NCBI GenBank assembly: GCA_903838415.1 | Contig: CAILYI010000006.1 | Span: forward strand, 1-60,557 | Length of the DNA: 60,557 nucleotides | Reading direction: 5' to 3' | DNA from: an uncultured Anaerolineae bacterium | Lineage (GTDB): Bacteria; Chloroflexota; Anaerolineae; Anaerolineales; Villigracilaceae | Notes under the pieces: model-generated | Database searches by the model: none | Told to the model about the DNA's origin: nothing | What the model saw: only the letters and a program-made list of their open reading frames with translations | Shown here: positions 43,535 to 52,227 of the stretch, piece by piece | How the letters are laid out: every line of letters begins with the position of its first letter | Position numbering within the stretch: the stretch's first letter is position 1 | Position numbers and translations under genes: made by a program

Positions 43535-45454
43535 TTAGTGTCGGAAGTTCTGCAAGGTTTCGAGGTAGTAATCAGGCAGGCCGATGTCAAAGCGTTTTCC
43601 GTCGATAATCAGCCCCAGAAAGCCATCTTCCTGGCGCATGCGGTCTAGCGCGGAGGTCAGCTGGAATTCGCCGCGCTCGCGCACATTGTTATCGATGTGC
43701 TCCTTGAGCAGGGTGAATAATTCGGGCTTGATGATGTATTGCCCAAAGACTGTCAGGTATTCGTCTTCCGGCATGCCGGGCACGCGCAGATTGGTGTGGG
43801 CATAATCCAGGGTCGGCTTTTCGGCGAATTCGGTCACGTTGAGCAGTTTTTGATCTTCCAGCCAGACGCCGGTGACGGTGCCGAAGTTGCCAATTTCGGC
43901 TTCGGGTGTGCAGCGCATGCCCACGATGCTGGTTCCGTGGCGCTGATAGGCTTCGAGCAGCTGGCGGGCGCAGGATGACTCGCCGTCCGAGCGGTAGATG
44001 TGGTCGCCGAGCATCAGCAGGAAAGGCTCATCGCCCACGGCCTGCGCGGCGCTGTAGACGGCGTGTCCAAAGCCTTCCTGGGCGGTTTGCAGCACGAAGG
44101 TGACGTGCTGGCCGATTTCCAGCAGACGGCGGGAATATTCCTGGAAATGGCGCGGCAGCTTGTTGTAATTTTCAATCGAGATTTGCTGGGTGAAAAACGA
44201 GCGGAAGTCTTCCAGATCGTTTTCCTGGACGATGATGATGACTTCGTCGATCCCGGCTTCGAGGGCTTCCTCCACGATCAGCAGGATGGCCGGTTTGGCG
44301 ATGCCATCCCGGTCGATGATCGGGAAGAGTTCCTTTTTGGTGGCTTTTGTGGCCGGGAACAGGCGGGTGCCAAATCCGGCGGCGGGAATGATGGCTTTGC
44401 GGACTTTTTTCTGGGGTGTGATGGTCAATTTCATACCGGGCAGATTCAAGTCACGCTGCAGGATTTCGAGCACGGCCTGTTGGTCGTCCTCGCTCTTGCA
44501 GATGAACTGCGCCGTGCCATCGCCCTGCGAGCCAACGCCTTTTCCGCCCCAAATGTGAGGCTTGAGCGATGGATAGTCCAGGATTTTGTGCAAAACGGGT
44601 GAGGTCAATTCGTGCGGGCAGGCGGGCGTGGCATAGCGATCAAAGAATACCTGGGCTTCGGTCAGTAATGCGCCCAGGCGCTCGCCATCCGACGATTCCA
44701 GGGCTTCGATGGCCTGGCGCACAATCCGTTTGTTGATCGACCCCAGCAACTCCTGCACGCCACGCTCAACCTCGTTTTCGGCGAAGGGATAACAGCGATT
44801 GAGGTGGTTGAGAATCTCCATCGTGTCTTTTTTGGCTTGCAAATCGACCAGGATGAAGTACATCGGCTCCTTGACCTGTAATTCGCAGGTTTCGAGCCGG
44901 TCGCCGTCGAATTCCATCAGGACGGGACGGTTGCCGAAGGCGCAGCCCTGATCCATGCGTCCGCAGCGCGAGGGGGTGCTGATCTCGCCCTGATAGGCCA
45001 GTTCCATTTCTCCGCGGGTGGTCATTTTCAGGTCATAGATGCGATTGAAGGCGCGCGCCGCCAAAACGGTGATGGCCGCGCTGGAGGAAAGGCCTTTTTT
45101 GATGGGCAGGTCGGTTTTGTAGTTGTCGATGACCAATCCGCGCACGTGGTAATTAATCAGAACCTGGTGGGCCACCCCGGCGATATAGCTCCAAAAGCCG
45201 CCCTTTTGGGCTTCTTCCAGCAGGGCTTTGGGTTCCATCGGGATTTCATACGGTCCGCTGCGCGTTCCATCCGGCGCAGTGGAACTCAATACCAGCGAGG
45301 TGGGATGCGGGGAGACTTCGGCGTAGATGCCCTGGTCGGTTCCGGTGATCAGGGTGTAACCTTTTTCGATATTGGCATTGATGCGCCGGTAGCCACCGGC
45401 CCAATCGGAGTGTTCGCCAACCAGACAGATGCGCCCGGGTACAAAGATTTTCAT
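43535..45454 (-). CDS. Fused GHMP sugar kinase / GalU-type nucleotidyltransferase
   Basis: A 639-residue fusion. Residues 1-355 are a GHMP kinase: MKIFVPGRICLVGEHSDWAGG opens it, DLPIKKGLSSSAAITVLAAR is the ATP motif, STPSRCGRMDQGCAFG is the sugar-kinase motif 2 and GGKGVGSQGDG is motif 3. From about 360 a nucleotidyltransferase follows: RKAIIPAAGFGTRLFPATK with KELFPI, then LLMLGDHIY (metal Asp) and GRFDIG-like KRFDIGLPDYYLETL. Predicted to turn a free sugar (such as an aldose or uronic acid) into a sugar 1-phosphate and then an NDP-sugar in one polypeptide. The order is kinase first, unlike FKP-type fusions. The start at 45454 beats 45472 by giving the canonical N-terminus. Confidence 0.9.
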   Translation of the reverse strand: MKIFVPGRICLVGEHSDWAGGYRRINANIEKGYTLITGTDQGIYAEVSPHPTSLVLSSTAPDGTRSGPYEIPMEPKALLEEAQKGGFWSYIAGVAHQVLINYHVRGLVIDNYKTDLPIKKGLSSSAAITVLAARAFNRIYDLKMTTRGEMELAYQGEISTPSRCGRMDQGCAFGNRPVLMEFDGDRLETCELQVKEPMYFILVDLQAKKDTMEILNHLNRCYPFAENEVERGVQELLGSINKRIVRQAIEALESSDGERLGALLTEAQVFFDRYATPACPHELTSPVLHKILDYPSLKPHIWGGKGVGSQGDGTAQFICKSEDDQQAVLEILQRDLNLPGMKLTITPQKKVRKAIIPAAGFGTRLFPATKATKKELFPIIDRDGIAKPAILLIVEEALEAGIDEVIIIVQENDLEDFRSFFTQQISIENYNKLPRHFQEYSRRLLEIGQHVTFVLQTAQEGFGHAVYSAAQAVGDEPFLLMLGDHIYRSDGESSCARQLLEAYQRHGTSIVGMRCTPEAEIGNFGTVTGVWLEDQKLLNVTEFAEKPTLDYAHTNLRVPGMPEDEYLTVFGQYIIKPELFTLLKEHIDNNVRERGEFQLTSALDRMRQEDGFLGLIIDGKRFDIGLPDYYLETLQNFRH

Positions 45455-45501
45455 AATGTTGTGGCCTTTCAAAAGCTGGGAGTTCTGACTATACCCCTTG
45501 C

Positions 45502-45552
45502 GGTCACAAATTGCGCTTTTGGCTTTAATGTGGAAAACCGCAATTTGTGACC
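45502..45552 (+). repeat. 51-bp dispersed palindrome, copy B
   Basis: Perfect 14-bp arms GGTCACAAATTGCG and CGCAATTTGTGACC, then GGAGGCATTATA. Same family as 30018-30068, opposite orientation. It lies between the fused kinase gene and the WD40-like gene. Confidence 0.82.
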
Positions 45553-45581
45553 GGAGGCATTATATTTTATCACCGGGTTAC

Positions 45582-47657
45582 TCACGGCAGGACGGCGAAG
45601 ACGCGCACACCTTCGGCGCTGGCGACTGCAAGGAAGCGCCCATCGGGGCTAAAGGCCAGCCTGTCAATGGCGCTGGTGGCTGCCTGGAAGCTGGCGCTTT
45701 GCCCGCCATCCCGATTCATCACCAGCACGGAACCGTCCTTTTGGCCGATGGCGAACAATCCGGTCGAGGAAAGCGTCATGCTGACCGGTTCGGCGGGCAG
45801 GGCGAGCCGCGTCACTTCGCTGATTTGATGGTTTACCGGTTCGATCACGTTTAGCACAGTCTGGTTGCGGTCGAGTTCGTTTTGCAGATAATAGATCGTC
45901 CCATCGGCAGTCATCAGGAGCGGTTTATAGAGAAAATTATCCTTCTTCTGGTAAATGCCATTACCGGTGGCCTTCTCGACCACGGTGATGGTGAAGGTGT
46001 TTTCCTTTTCGCGCGCGGAGAATACGATCAGTTGCTGGTTTTCGGCAAAGCCTTGCAATAAGCCTTTGACCGATTCCTGTGGCAGTTTCTTGCCCTTGGT
46101 GTACAGGTCCGTGCTGCTGCCGGTGTCGATCAGCGCCCATTCTCCGCTGCGGTTGATGGCGGCGATACGGTACGCGCCAACCTGGATGACCAGCGCTTCG
46201 CTGCGGTCGACCAGACTGGTGCTGCTAATGTCGAGCACTTCTTTCAGGGTATTGCCGTCAGACGCGAATAGGATGTGATCGGGGTCTTTGAAGCAGGTGG
46301 TTTCCGCGGTGAAAAGTTTCATCCAGCAGGCGGAATGCGGGCTGTTGACCAGGAGAAAGCCGTCACTGATGAAGCGGAAGGCTTGATACGCGGTCTTGCC
46401 AGCTTCCAAGTCGCCTTTGGCGGCGGGCAGGGGCAGAGCCGCTCCCCATAACGCTGCCAGGGCGTCGGGTGAGGGTTCGGTGGTGGTATCGAAACGGATA
46501 ACGTTCCCGGTGTCGAGGTCCCATTGACCGTTATCGACCGTCGCGCTGGTGTGGAGGGTATCCCAGCGCAGGCCGTATCCGTTGAGCGTTTTATCATCGG
46601 CAAACGCAATCTCCCATTGACGGGTATTGGCGTTGCCCGGTGGGACGTTTATTTCACGTTTTATCTGCAGGTTTTCGAGCGAGTAGGCGCGAATTTTGGT
46701 GGGCATCGCAATCGCCAGCAGCTGTCCATTGGGAGAGATGCTGAAAGGGGTGTCAGCGCGCGGCAGGAGCAGGTTGCCGGGCAGCTTCCAGGTGCTGGTG
46801 TCATAAAAGAGCAGTTCCTGCCCGCTGTGGATGATGAATTTGAGTCCGTCGGGCGTGAAGCGGATGCCGTCCACCGTGCGGTCGTAGCCCAGCACCTGCA
46901 GCCCGCTTTTCAGGTCGATCACGCGCAGGGGCGCGGTTCCGGCGCGAAAGGCCAGGAAGTTGTTATCGGGCGAGATGGCGATGCTGGCGTCGTTGCGCAG
47001 GCCGTTGAAGTCGCCTTCCACGGGCAGGGCCAGGGCCAGCGTGGCCTGATCGGTTTGCACGTCGTACACTTGCGCTTCCCAGGCGCCGGAATTGCGCGTG
47101 ATGACGGCGAAGCGGCTGCCGTCGCTGTTGACGGAAATGCAGTTTTCGCAAGGGAAATCGGCGGTGAAGATATTTCTCCAGTGCGCCAGCATTTCTCCGG
47201 CGCGGTTGAACAGGAAGGTGCCGTTGGAACTGCTAAGGAAAAGTTTTTGTCCATCCGCGCTGATGGCATGGTGCCGTAGACTGGATTCGAGCGCGCTGAA
47301 GACAAGCGTGAACAGCTGCAGGTTATCCACGCTGATGGTTTGAAAGCCCGAGTCGATCAGTGGGGTGCCCTGGGCCGCCGGGAAGGGCGATTTGTGCGTG
47401 GGCACCGGCGTGAGCGTGGGCGTCTCGGTCGGTGTGGCGGTTGGGCTGGGCGTGATTGTGGCGGTCGCCGTGGCCGTGGCGCTTGGCTCAACGGGAACGC
47501 TCGCCGATCCGGGGGTGACAGGCGCGGTGGCGCTGACGATAAAATCCTGGTTAGCGGGCAGGGTGACCGCCACGTTGGCCGGGATGACGATCGGATTGTT
47601 ACAGGCGCTGAGCAGAACCGCTAAAATGAGCACGATCAGTGCAGTCTGGATTTTCAT
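45582..47657 (-). CDS. WD40-like beta-propeller lipoprotein
   Basis: A 691-residue lipoprotein. The signal peptide ends LLSAC-N with the lipidated Cys near residue 19. Residues 55-90 are a Thr/Pro/Ala linker. After that come repeated WD40-like blades with phrases such as SPDNNFLAFRAG, FTPDGLKFIIHSG, SPNGQLLAIAM and a final AFSPDGRFLAVASAEGVRVFAV. Propellers of this type bind proteins or ligands at the surface and often sense cell-wall state. No enzyme motif is seen. It follows the S41 protease gene on the same strand, separated by a long palindrome. Confidence 0.8.
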   Translation of the reverse strand: MKIQTALIVLILAVLLSACNNPIVIPANVAVTLPANQDFIVSATAPVTPGSASVPVEPSATATATATITPSPTATPTETPTLTPVPTHKSPFPAAQGTPLIDSGFQTISVDNLQLFTLVFSALESSLRHHAISADGQKLFLSSSNGTFLFNRAGEMLAHWRNIFTADFPCENCISVNSDGSRFAVITRNSGAWEAQVYDVQTDQATLALALPVEGDFNGLRNDASIAISPDNNFLAFRAGTAPLRVIDLKSGLQVLGYDRTVDGIRFTPDGLKFIIHSGQELLFYDTSTWKLPGNLLLPRADTPFSISPNGQLLAIAMPTKIRAYSLENLQIKREINVPPGNANTRQWEIAFADDKTLNGYGLRWDTLHTSATVDNGQWDLDTGNVIRFDTTTEPSPDALAALWGAALPLPAAKGDLEAGKTAYQAFRFISDGFLLVNSPHSACWMKLFTAETTCFKDPDHILFASDGNTLKEVLDISSTSLVDRSEALVIQVGAYRIAAINRSGEWALIDTGSSTDLYTKGKKLPQESVKGLLQGFAENQQLIVFSAREKENTFTITVVEKATGNGIYQKKDNFLYKPLLMTADGTIYYLQNELDRNQTVLNVIEPVNHQISEVTRLALPAEPVSMTLSSTGLFAIGQKDGSVLVMNRDGGQSASFQAATSAIDRLAFSPDGRFLAVASAEGVRVFAVLP

Positions 47658-47696
47658 AGATTACTCCTCTGTGGCTGATGCTAGACTCTATTTTAC

Positions 47697-47750
47697 ATTC
47701 ATCTGCAAACATAAGCGCCCCTTTCGGAGCGCTTATGTTTGCAGATGAAT
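47697..47750. repeat. Long perfect inverted repeat (22-bp arms)
   Basis: Arms 47697-47718 and 47729-47750 are exactly complementary (ATTCATCTGCAAACA... against ...TGTTTGCAGATGAAT) around a 10-nt loop CCCTTTCGGA. It follows the S41 gene on the minus strand. There is no T-run, so it is not a standard terminator. Confidence 0.8.
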
Positions 47751-47772
47751 GGTGAATCCCCAAAGAGTTGGT

Positions 47773-49830
47773 TTATTTGCCCAAAATGGCGTTTTGCGCC
47801 GCTTTCAGGATGATGTCTTCGCTGGTCAGGACGTTTTCGGCGTTGACCGGCACCTTGATGGTCGGCTGAACGCCGACGCCTTCCAGAAACAGGGAACCAT
47901 CCTCCAGTACTTTGCGCCCGGTCGGGAACTGCATACTGATGCTTTCGGGCATTTTTATCTGTCCTTTGGAGACTTCAGCTTCAATGCCGCCGGTCGGATA
48001 TTGGCCCACTACCACGGCTCCCGGCACTTTGCTGAAGCCATAGGCTTCCAATTCGCAGGCGCTGGCGCAGCTAAGCCCCACCAGCACAGCAATTTCATCG
48101 AAACGGTATTGATTCTGATTGGCGATGATTCTATCGGCTTTGTCTTTCGCGGCAAATTTTCCCTGGGTGCTGTCGTAATACTCCAGCAGGCCGATAGGAA
48201 TCTCCTGATCGGTCAGGAATCCAGCCAATCCCAAGTTGACTCCACCGCTGTTTTTGCGCAGGTCGATGATGATTCCGGCCACTTTTTGTTCCTGGAATTT
48301 CTTCAGGCCGCGCTCAAAGAGCCGCAGGATCAGGTTTAAATCATCCAGGTTTGAGTTGATTTTGATGTAACCGATGTCCTTCCCATCCACGGTCAGCGTT
48401 TGTAATTCGACCGGCAGAAGCGCTTCGCTTTTATCGTAGCCGAGTTCTTTTAACAGGCTGTCCACTTCAGGGATGGATGTCAGTTGGGCGGATTTTTCCT
48501 GCCCACCGGGGTTTTTGAAGGTGACATTTGCCACCGCGCCGGGCTTGGTGCGGGTCAATACGACGGCTTTGCTGTACAGGATGCTCACATCTGAAGATTT
48601 GTTGCCGAAGAAAAGGGTCTGAGCCTGGATCGCATCCATGACTGATTTGCCGTCAAATTGGGTAATCAGCGCCCCGATCTTCATTCCGGCCTTCTCAGCC
48701 GGGCCGCCGGACAGCACTGAATTGACCAGCACCTGGTTGTCATCCAGCACGCGGACGGTGAAACCCAGGCTGCCGGAATAATTGGTCCGGAAGTCCTGGC
48801 TGGACAGATCGCCGCCATCCACGCCAACATGACCATCTTTGAAGGCGTAGGTGAGGTCGCGCAGGGCGGCGTAGAAAGCCTGCGCATTCTTGTCCTTTTC
48901 AGCCTGTTCCACGCGCGGACGGATTTGGGCGATCAGCTGCTGATAGTCCGGCTGCTTGCCGTCGATGCCGTTGAAAGCATATTCGGTGCTCAAAAACTTC
49001 AGCAGGTTGTCGAAGGACTGGGTGTACGAATCCTTTGAATAGTCTTTTGGACCGGCGTCGGGTGCTTCGTACAGGGGCAGTTCCGCTTCGGGGCTTTGCG
49101 AGACAGTAAACGGGTTGGTATCCAGGTTTATAACGGAATATCCCGCCTGGAGCGGGGCGATCGGGTCATCGGCCGTGAACAGCTTTCCATCCGCGCCAAA
49201 GCCGGTTGGGAATCCTTCGCCGCTCTCGGGTGCGTAAACGATCAACTTGCCGCCGGTGACTTCGCCATCATCATCGGGATTGGTCTTGATGGATGATTGG
49301 TTGCCCGGCCAGCCACGCAGACGGTCATCGCCGCTTAAAAAGGGATCGTTGGCGATGTTGGGTTCATAATCCATCACGAAAACTTCGACGCCGGCGTTTT
49401 GCTGTCCATTATTATCCACATCATTCAGCGTGCCCTGCGGGATGCCCGGCAGGATCAGTTCGTAGAAGCCGCTGGCATTTTTGGGGTCATATTGGACATG
49501 CCCGATCACCTGCGAGTTGACCGGCACTTCCCATTCCTTATTGCGCGTGATGAAACCGTGCAGATCGACCAGGATCACCTGCCGCTCGGCGTACAGCACG
49601 TTATCAGAAAATTCTCCGCCAATTTCGCTGGTCGATTTGAAGGTACCTGTAATCTTGTACGGTTGACTCGACGTGAAGACGGGCGCCTGAATGGTTGGCC
49701 CGGCTGTCATGGCAGGTGTGGATGTTGTCGCCGGTACGCCCGGCAGGCCGGAGGTTTGCCAGGCCTGGCAGCTGATGCTCGCCAGAATGAGCGCCAAAAT
49801 GGCGGTGATGACTTTGTTAAATTTTTTCAT
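47773..49830 (-). CDS. S41-family (tail-specific) protease lipoprotein with PDZ domain
   Basis: A 685-residue protein. The signal peptide is followed by SISC-Q, a lipobox-like Cys near residue 21. Residues 60-260 are an extra N-terminal region of unknown fold with Asp-rich segments (NDVDNNGQQNAG) that look like calcium loops. A PDZ domain is at about 345-430 (GFTVRVLDDNQVLVNSVLSGGPAEKAGMKIGALI). The S41 domain follows: GIIIDLRKNSGG and LSCASACELEAYGF near 586-600, where Ser is the nucleophile, and GGIEAEV. A typical TATAAT and AAAGG site stand before the start. Confidence 0.88.
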   Translation of the reverse strand: MKKFNKVITAILALILASISCQAWQTSGLPGVPATTSTPAMTAGPTIQAPVFTSSQPYKITGTFKSTSEIGGEFSDNVLYAERQVILVDLHGFITRNKEWEVPVNSQVIGHVQYDPKNASGFYELILPGIPQGTLNDVDNNGQQNAGVEVFVMDYEPNIANDPFLSGDDRLRGWPGNQSSIKTNPDDDGEVTGGKLIVYAPESGEGFPTGFGADGKLFTADDPIAPLQAGYSVINLDTNPFTVSQSPEAELPLYEAPDAGPKDYSKDSYTQSFDNLLKFLSTEYAFNGIDGKQPDYQQLIAQIRPRVEQAEKDKNAQAFYAALRDLTYAFKDGHVGVDGGDLSSQDFRTNYSGSLGFTVRVLDDNQVLVNSVLSGGPAEKAGMKIGALITQFDGKSVMDAIQAQTLFFGNKSSDVSILYSKAVVLTRTKPGAVANVTFKNPGGQEKSAQLTSIPEVDSLLKELGYDKSEALLPVELQTLTVDGKDIGYIKINSNLDDLNLILRLFERGLKKFQEQKVAGIIIDLRKNSGGVNLGLAGFLTDQEIPIGLLEYYDSTQGKFAAKDKADRIIANQNQYRFDEIAVLVGLSCASACELEAYGFSKVPGAVVVGQYPTGGIEAEVSKGQIKMPESISMQFPTGRKVLEDGSLFLEGVGVQPTIKVPVNAENVLTSEDIILKAAQNAILGK

Positions 49831-49931
49831 CGGAAAGCCTTTCTTTGAGTTGATAGCGTATTATACTTATCCATCATTAAAATAATCTTACTGCGGACAT
49901 CTTGCGATAGCCTTTTTACTCCACAGGAGAA

Positions 49932-49983
49932 CGTCCCGAAGGTTTTGGGCGGGATTTTGGCTGTTTTTCCAACCTTCGGGACG
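49932..49983. repeat. Inverted repeat, CGTCCCGAAGGTT arms
   Basis: CGTCCCGAAGGTT (49932-49944) and AACCTTCGGGACG (49971-49983) are perfect 13-bp arms around 26 nt, followed by GTTGTTTT. It could terminate plus-strand transcription or be a dispersed repeat. Confidence 0.65.
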
Positions 49984-50038
49984 GTTGTTTTAAAATAATC
50001 TTCCTATGAGCTGAATAATCAACGAGCAGGGAGCCGGT

Positions 50039-50377
50039 ATGGACTGGAAAATCAAGTTCGACGATGAGCTTCAAACGGCGGCAGACGCCCGCGCGCACGG
50101 CAATCAAGGCCAGGCACGCGTTTGCGCGCGGCGCGCGGCAGGGATTGTCATTCGGGAATATTATCAGCGGAGGGAGATATCTGTCCGCACTTCCAGCGCC
50201 TATGATCTGTTAATGGGCTTCTTGGAGATTCCAGACTTGCCAGCGGCGGCGCGACAGGCGGTTGAATACCTGACGTTGCGCGTAACGGAAGAATTCAAGC
50301 TCCCCGTTGCCGTTGATCTCGTTATGGAAGCCCGGAATCTGGCTGAAAGCCTGCTGCCGGGCGCATCTCAACGGTAG
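50039..50377 (+). CDS. Hypothetical helical protein (HEPN-like)
   Basis: A 112-residue all-helical protein: FDDELQTAADARAHGNQGQARVCARRAAGIVIREYYQRR, then SAYDLLMGFLEIPDLPAAARQAVEYLTLRVTEEFKLPVAVDLVMEARNLAESLL. The pattern recalls HEPN-type proteins, but the R-x4-6-H motif is not evident. GGGAG lies before ATG 50039. An epimerase gene follows 45 nt on. The function is not known. Confidence 0.6.
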   Translation: MDWKIKFDDELQTAADARAHGNQGQARVCARRAAGIVIREYYQRREISVRTSSAYDLLMGFLEIPDLPAAARQAVEYLTLRVTEEFKLPVAVDLVMEARNLAESLLPGASQR

Positions 50378-50410
50378 CGGCGCGCCCCTGCTTCGCATCT
50401 GACAGTACGT

Positions 50411-50416
50411 TATAAT
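50411..50416 (+). promoter_or_regulatory. -10 element 6 nt before the epimerase gene
   Basis: TATAAT, CGCTGC, ATG 50423. No ribosome site between, so leaderless transcription is likely. Confidence 0.55.
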
Positions 50417-50422
50417 CGCTGC

Positions 50423-51358
50423 ATGATTCTGGTGACCGGTGGAACCGGTTTTGTTGGGCGCGCATTAATCCGCCAGTTGGTGGCCAATGGACAGCAGGTA
50501 CGCACGCTGATCCGTCCTTCGCCGCGTACCCCCAATCTTCCACGCGGCGTACAGGTGGAAGTGGCGGTCGCCGGTCTCAACGACGAGCGCGGCTTGCGTG
50601 CCGCCATGCGCGGCGTGGAAGTGGTCTACCACCTGGCCGGGGCCGAGCATCAGGGCGCGCGCGCCAACATCCTTGAAGTGGATGCGCGCGGCACTTATAA
50701 CCTCGCCCGCGCCGCCGCTGACTTGCGGGTTCACCGTTTTTTCTATGTCAGCCATCTCAGCGCCGACCGTTCATCCTACTATCCCTTGATGAAAGTCAAA
50801 GGCATTGCCGAAGAACATATCCGCCGCAGTGGTGTGCCGCACACCATCTTTCGCTCTGCGCTGTTGTATGGCACGGAAGATCATTTCACCACCGCCATGG
50901 CGAGCATGTTATCGCTTTTCCCGGTCATGTTCCTGCCGCGCGAAGGCGAAGTGCTGATCCAACCGCTGTGGGTTGAAGACCTGGTGACCTGCCTGTTATG
51001 GGCGCTCGACACTCCCGAAACACTCAACCATACCTTCGAAATCGGCGGCGCGGAATATTTCCCCTTCCGTCAGGCGGCTGAGATCATCCAGGAGACGATT
51101 GGCAAGCGCCGCATGTTTGTCGCTCTGCCGCTGCCTTACCTGCGCACGCTGACGGTGATGCTCGAAAGCGCCATGCGCGGCTTCCCTTTTTCCACATTTT
51201 GGGTCGATTACTTCTCGTACAACCGCACCTGTCCCGTGGATTCCATCCCGCGTCTGTTCGGTTTTCTCCCCTCGCGCTTCACCTATCGCCTCGATCACCT
51301 GAAAGGGATTGACTGGCGTCGTCGCGCCTGGCAGACTTTCTTCACCAGCCCCAAATAA
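50423..51358 (+). CDS. NAD(P)-dependent epimerase/NmrA-like protein
   Basis: A 311-residue short-chain dehydrogenase-type protein of the atypical or NDUFA9-like group. MILVTGGTGFVGRALIRQLVANGQQV is the Rossmann dinucleotide site (GGTGFVG). VVYHLAGAEHQG, HRFFYVSHLSADRSSYYPLMKVKGIAEEHIR and FRSALLYGTEDHF follow the usual plan, with the Tyr-x3-Lys pair in SYYPLMKVKG. Substrate unknown. The GNAT-like gene follows after five bases. Confidence 0.85.
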   Translation: MILVTGGTGFVGRALIRQLVANGQQVRTLIRPSPRTPNLPRGVQVEVAVAGLNDERGLRAAMRGVEVVYHLAGAEHQGARANILEVDARGTYNLARAAADLRVHRFFYVSHLSADRSSYYPLMKVKGIAEEHIRRSGVPHTIFRSALLYGTEDHFTTAMASMLSLFPVMFLPREGEVLIQPLWVEDLVTCLLWALDTPETLNHTFEIGGAEYFPFRQAAEIIQETIGKRRMFVALPLPYLRTLTVMLESAMRGFPFSTFWVDYFSYNRTCPVDSIPRLFGFLPSRFTYRLDHLKGIDWRRRAWQTFFTSPK

Positions 51359-51363
51359 AAAAT

Positions 51364-52221
51364 ATGGCAATCATCCGAATTCTCGAAACAATTGAAGAAA
51401 TGGAGCAGGTTGAAGAGCTCCAGCGCGTCGTCTGGTTGGGCAGCGAAACCGACGTGGTTCCCTCTCATTTGCTGATCACCCTGGCGCACAATGGCGGACT
51501 TGTGCTGGGCGCCTATGACGGCGACAAACTGGTTGGAACGCTGTTTGGTTTTGTCGGGCTGTATGACACCCCCGCTGGCTCGCGCCCCAAGCACTGCTCG
51601 CACCAGATGGGCGTGCTGCCCGAGGCCCGCGATGCCGGAATCGGCTTTGCGCTCAAGCGCGCTCAGTGGCAATTTGTCCGCCAGCAGGGCCTGGATTGCA
51701 TCACCTGGACCTATGATCCGCTGCTCAGTCGCAATGGAAATCTCAACATTGCCCAGCTGGGCGCGGTATGCAACACGTACATGCGTGAAGTTTATGGTGA
51801 AATGCGCGATGACATGAACGCAGGCCTGGCATCTGACCGTTTTCAGGTTGATTTGTGGGTCAATACCGCCCACGTCAGTCAGCGGATGGGAGATCATCCC
51901 GGCCCTGCGCTGAAACTGGCTGACTTTGAGTCTGCCCACGCCCCCATTTTTTACCCGGTTGACTCCGCTGGAGTTTTTATCCGTCCGCCCGGGTATTTGA
52001 CTATTCCGGGCGAAACCGCGCTGCTGGCTGAAATCCCGTCCGATTTTCTGAAGCTGAAAGCCGCTGATTTTGGTCTGGCCTGCGACTGGCGCCAATTCAC
52101 GCGCGAAATGTTCGAAACCAGCTTTGCGGACGGATACCTCGTCACCGATTTTGTCTACGATACCAGCGGCGGGAATCCGCGCAGTTTTTACGTGCTGACG
52201 CGTGGCCCGGCGATCTCCTAG
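51364..52221 (+). CDS. GNAT-like acetyltransferase-fold protein (COG3375 type)
   Basis: A 285-residue protein. The first 150 residues read as a GNAT fold: GGLVLGAYDGDKLVGTLFGFVG, then CSHQMGVLPEARDAGIGFALKRAQ with the acetyl-CoA pyrophosphate loop, and LDCITWTYDPLLSRNGNLNIAQLGA. This is the pattern of predicted acetyltransferases of the COG3375 family, whose acceptor is not known. It follows the epimerase gene closely and may share its transcript. Confidence 0.8.
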   Translation: MAIIRILETIEEMEQVEELQRVVWLGSETDVVPSHLLITLAHNGGLVLGAYDGDKLVGTLFGFVGLYDTPAGSRPKHCSHQMGVLPEARDAGIGFALKRAQWQFVRQQGLDCITWTYDPLLSRNGNLNIAQLGAVCNTYMREVYGEMRDDMNAGLASDRFQVDLWVNTAHVSQRMGDHPGPALKLADFESAHAPIFYPVDSAGVFIRPPGYLTIPGETALLAEIPSDFLKLKAADFGLACDWRQFTREMFETSFADGYLVTDFVYDTSGGNPRSFYVLTRGPAIS

Positions 52222-52227
52222 CCAAAA

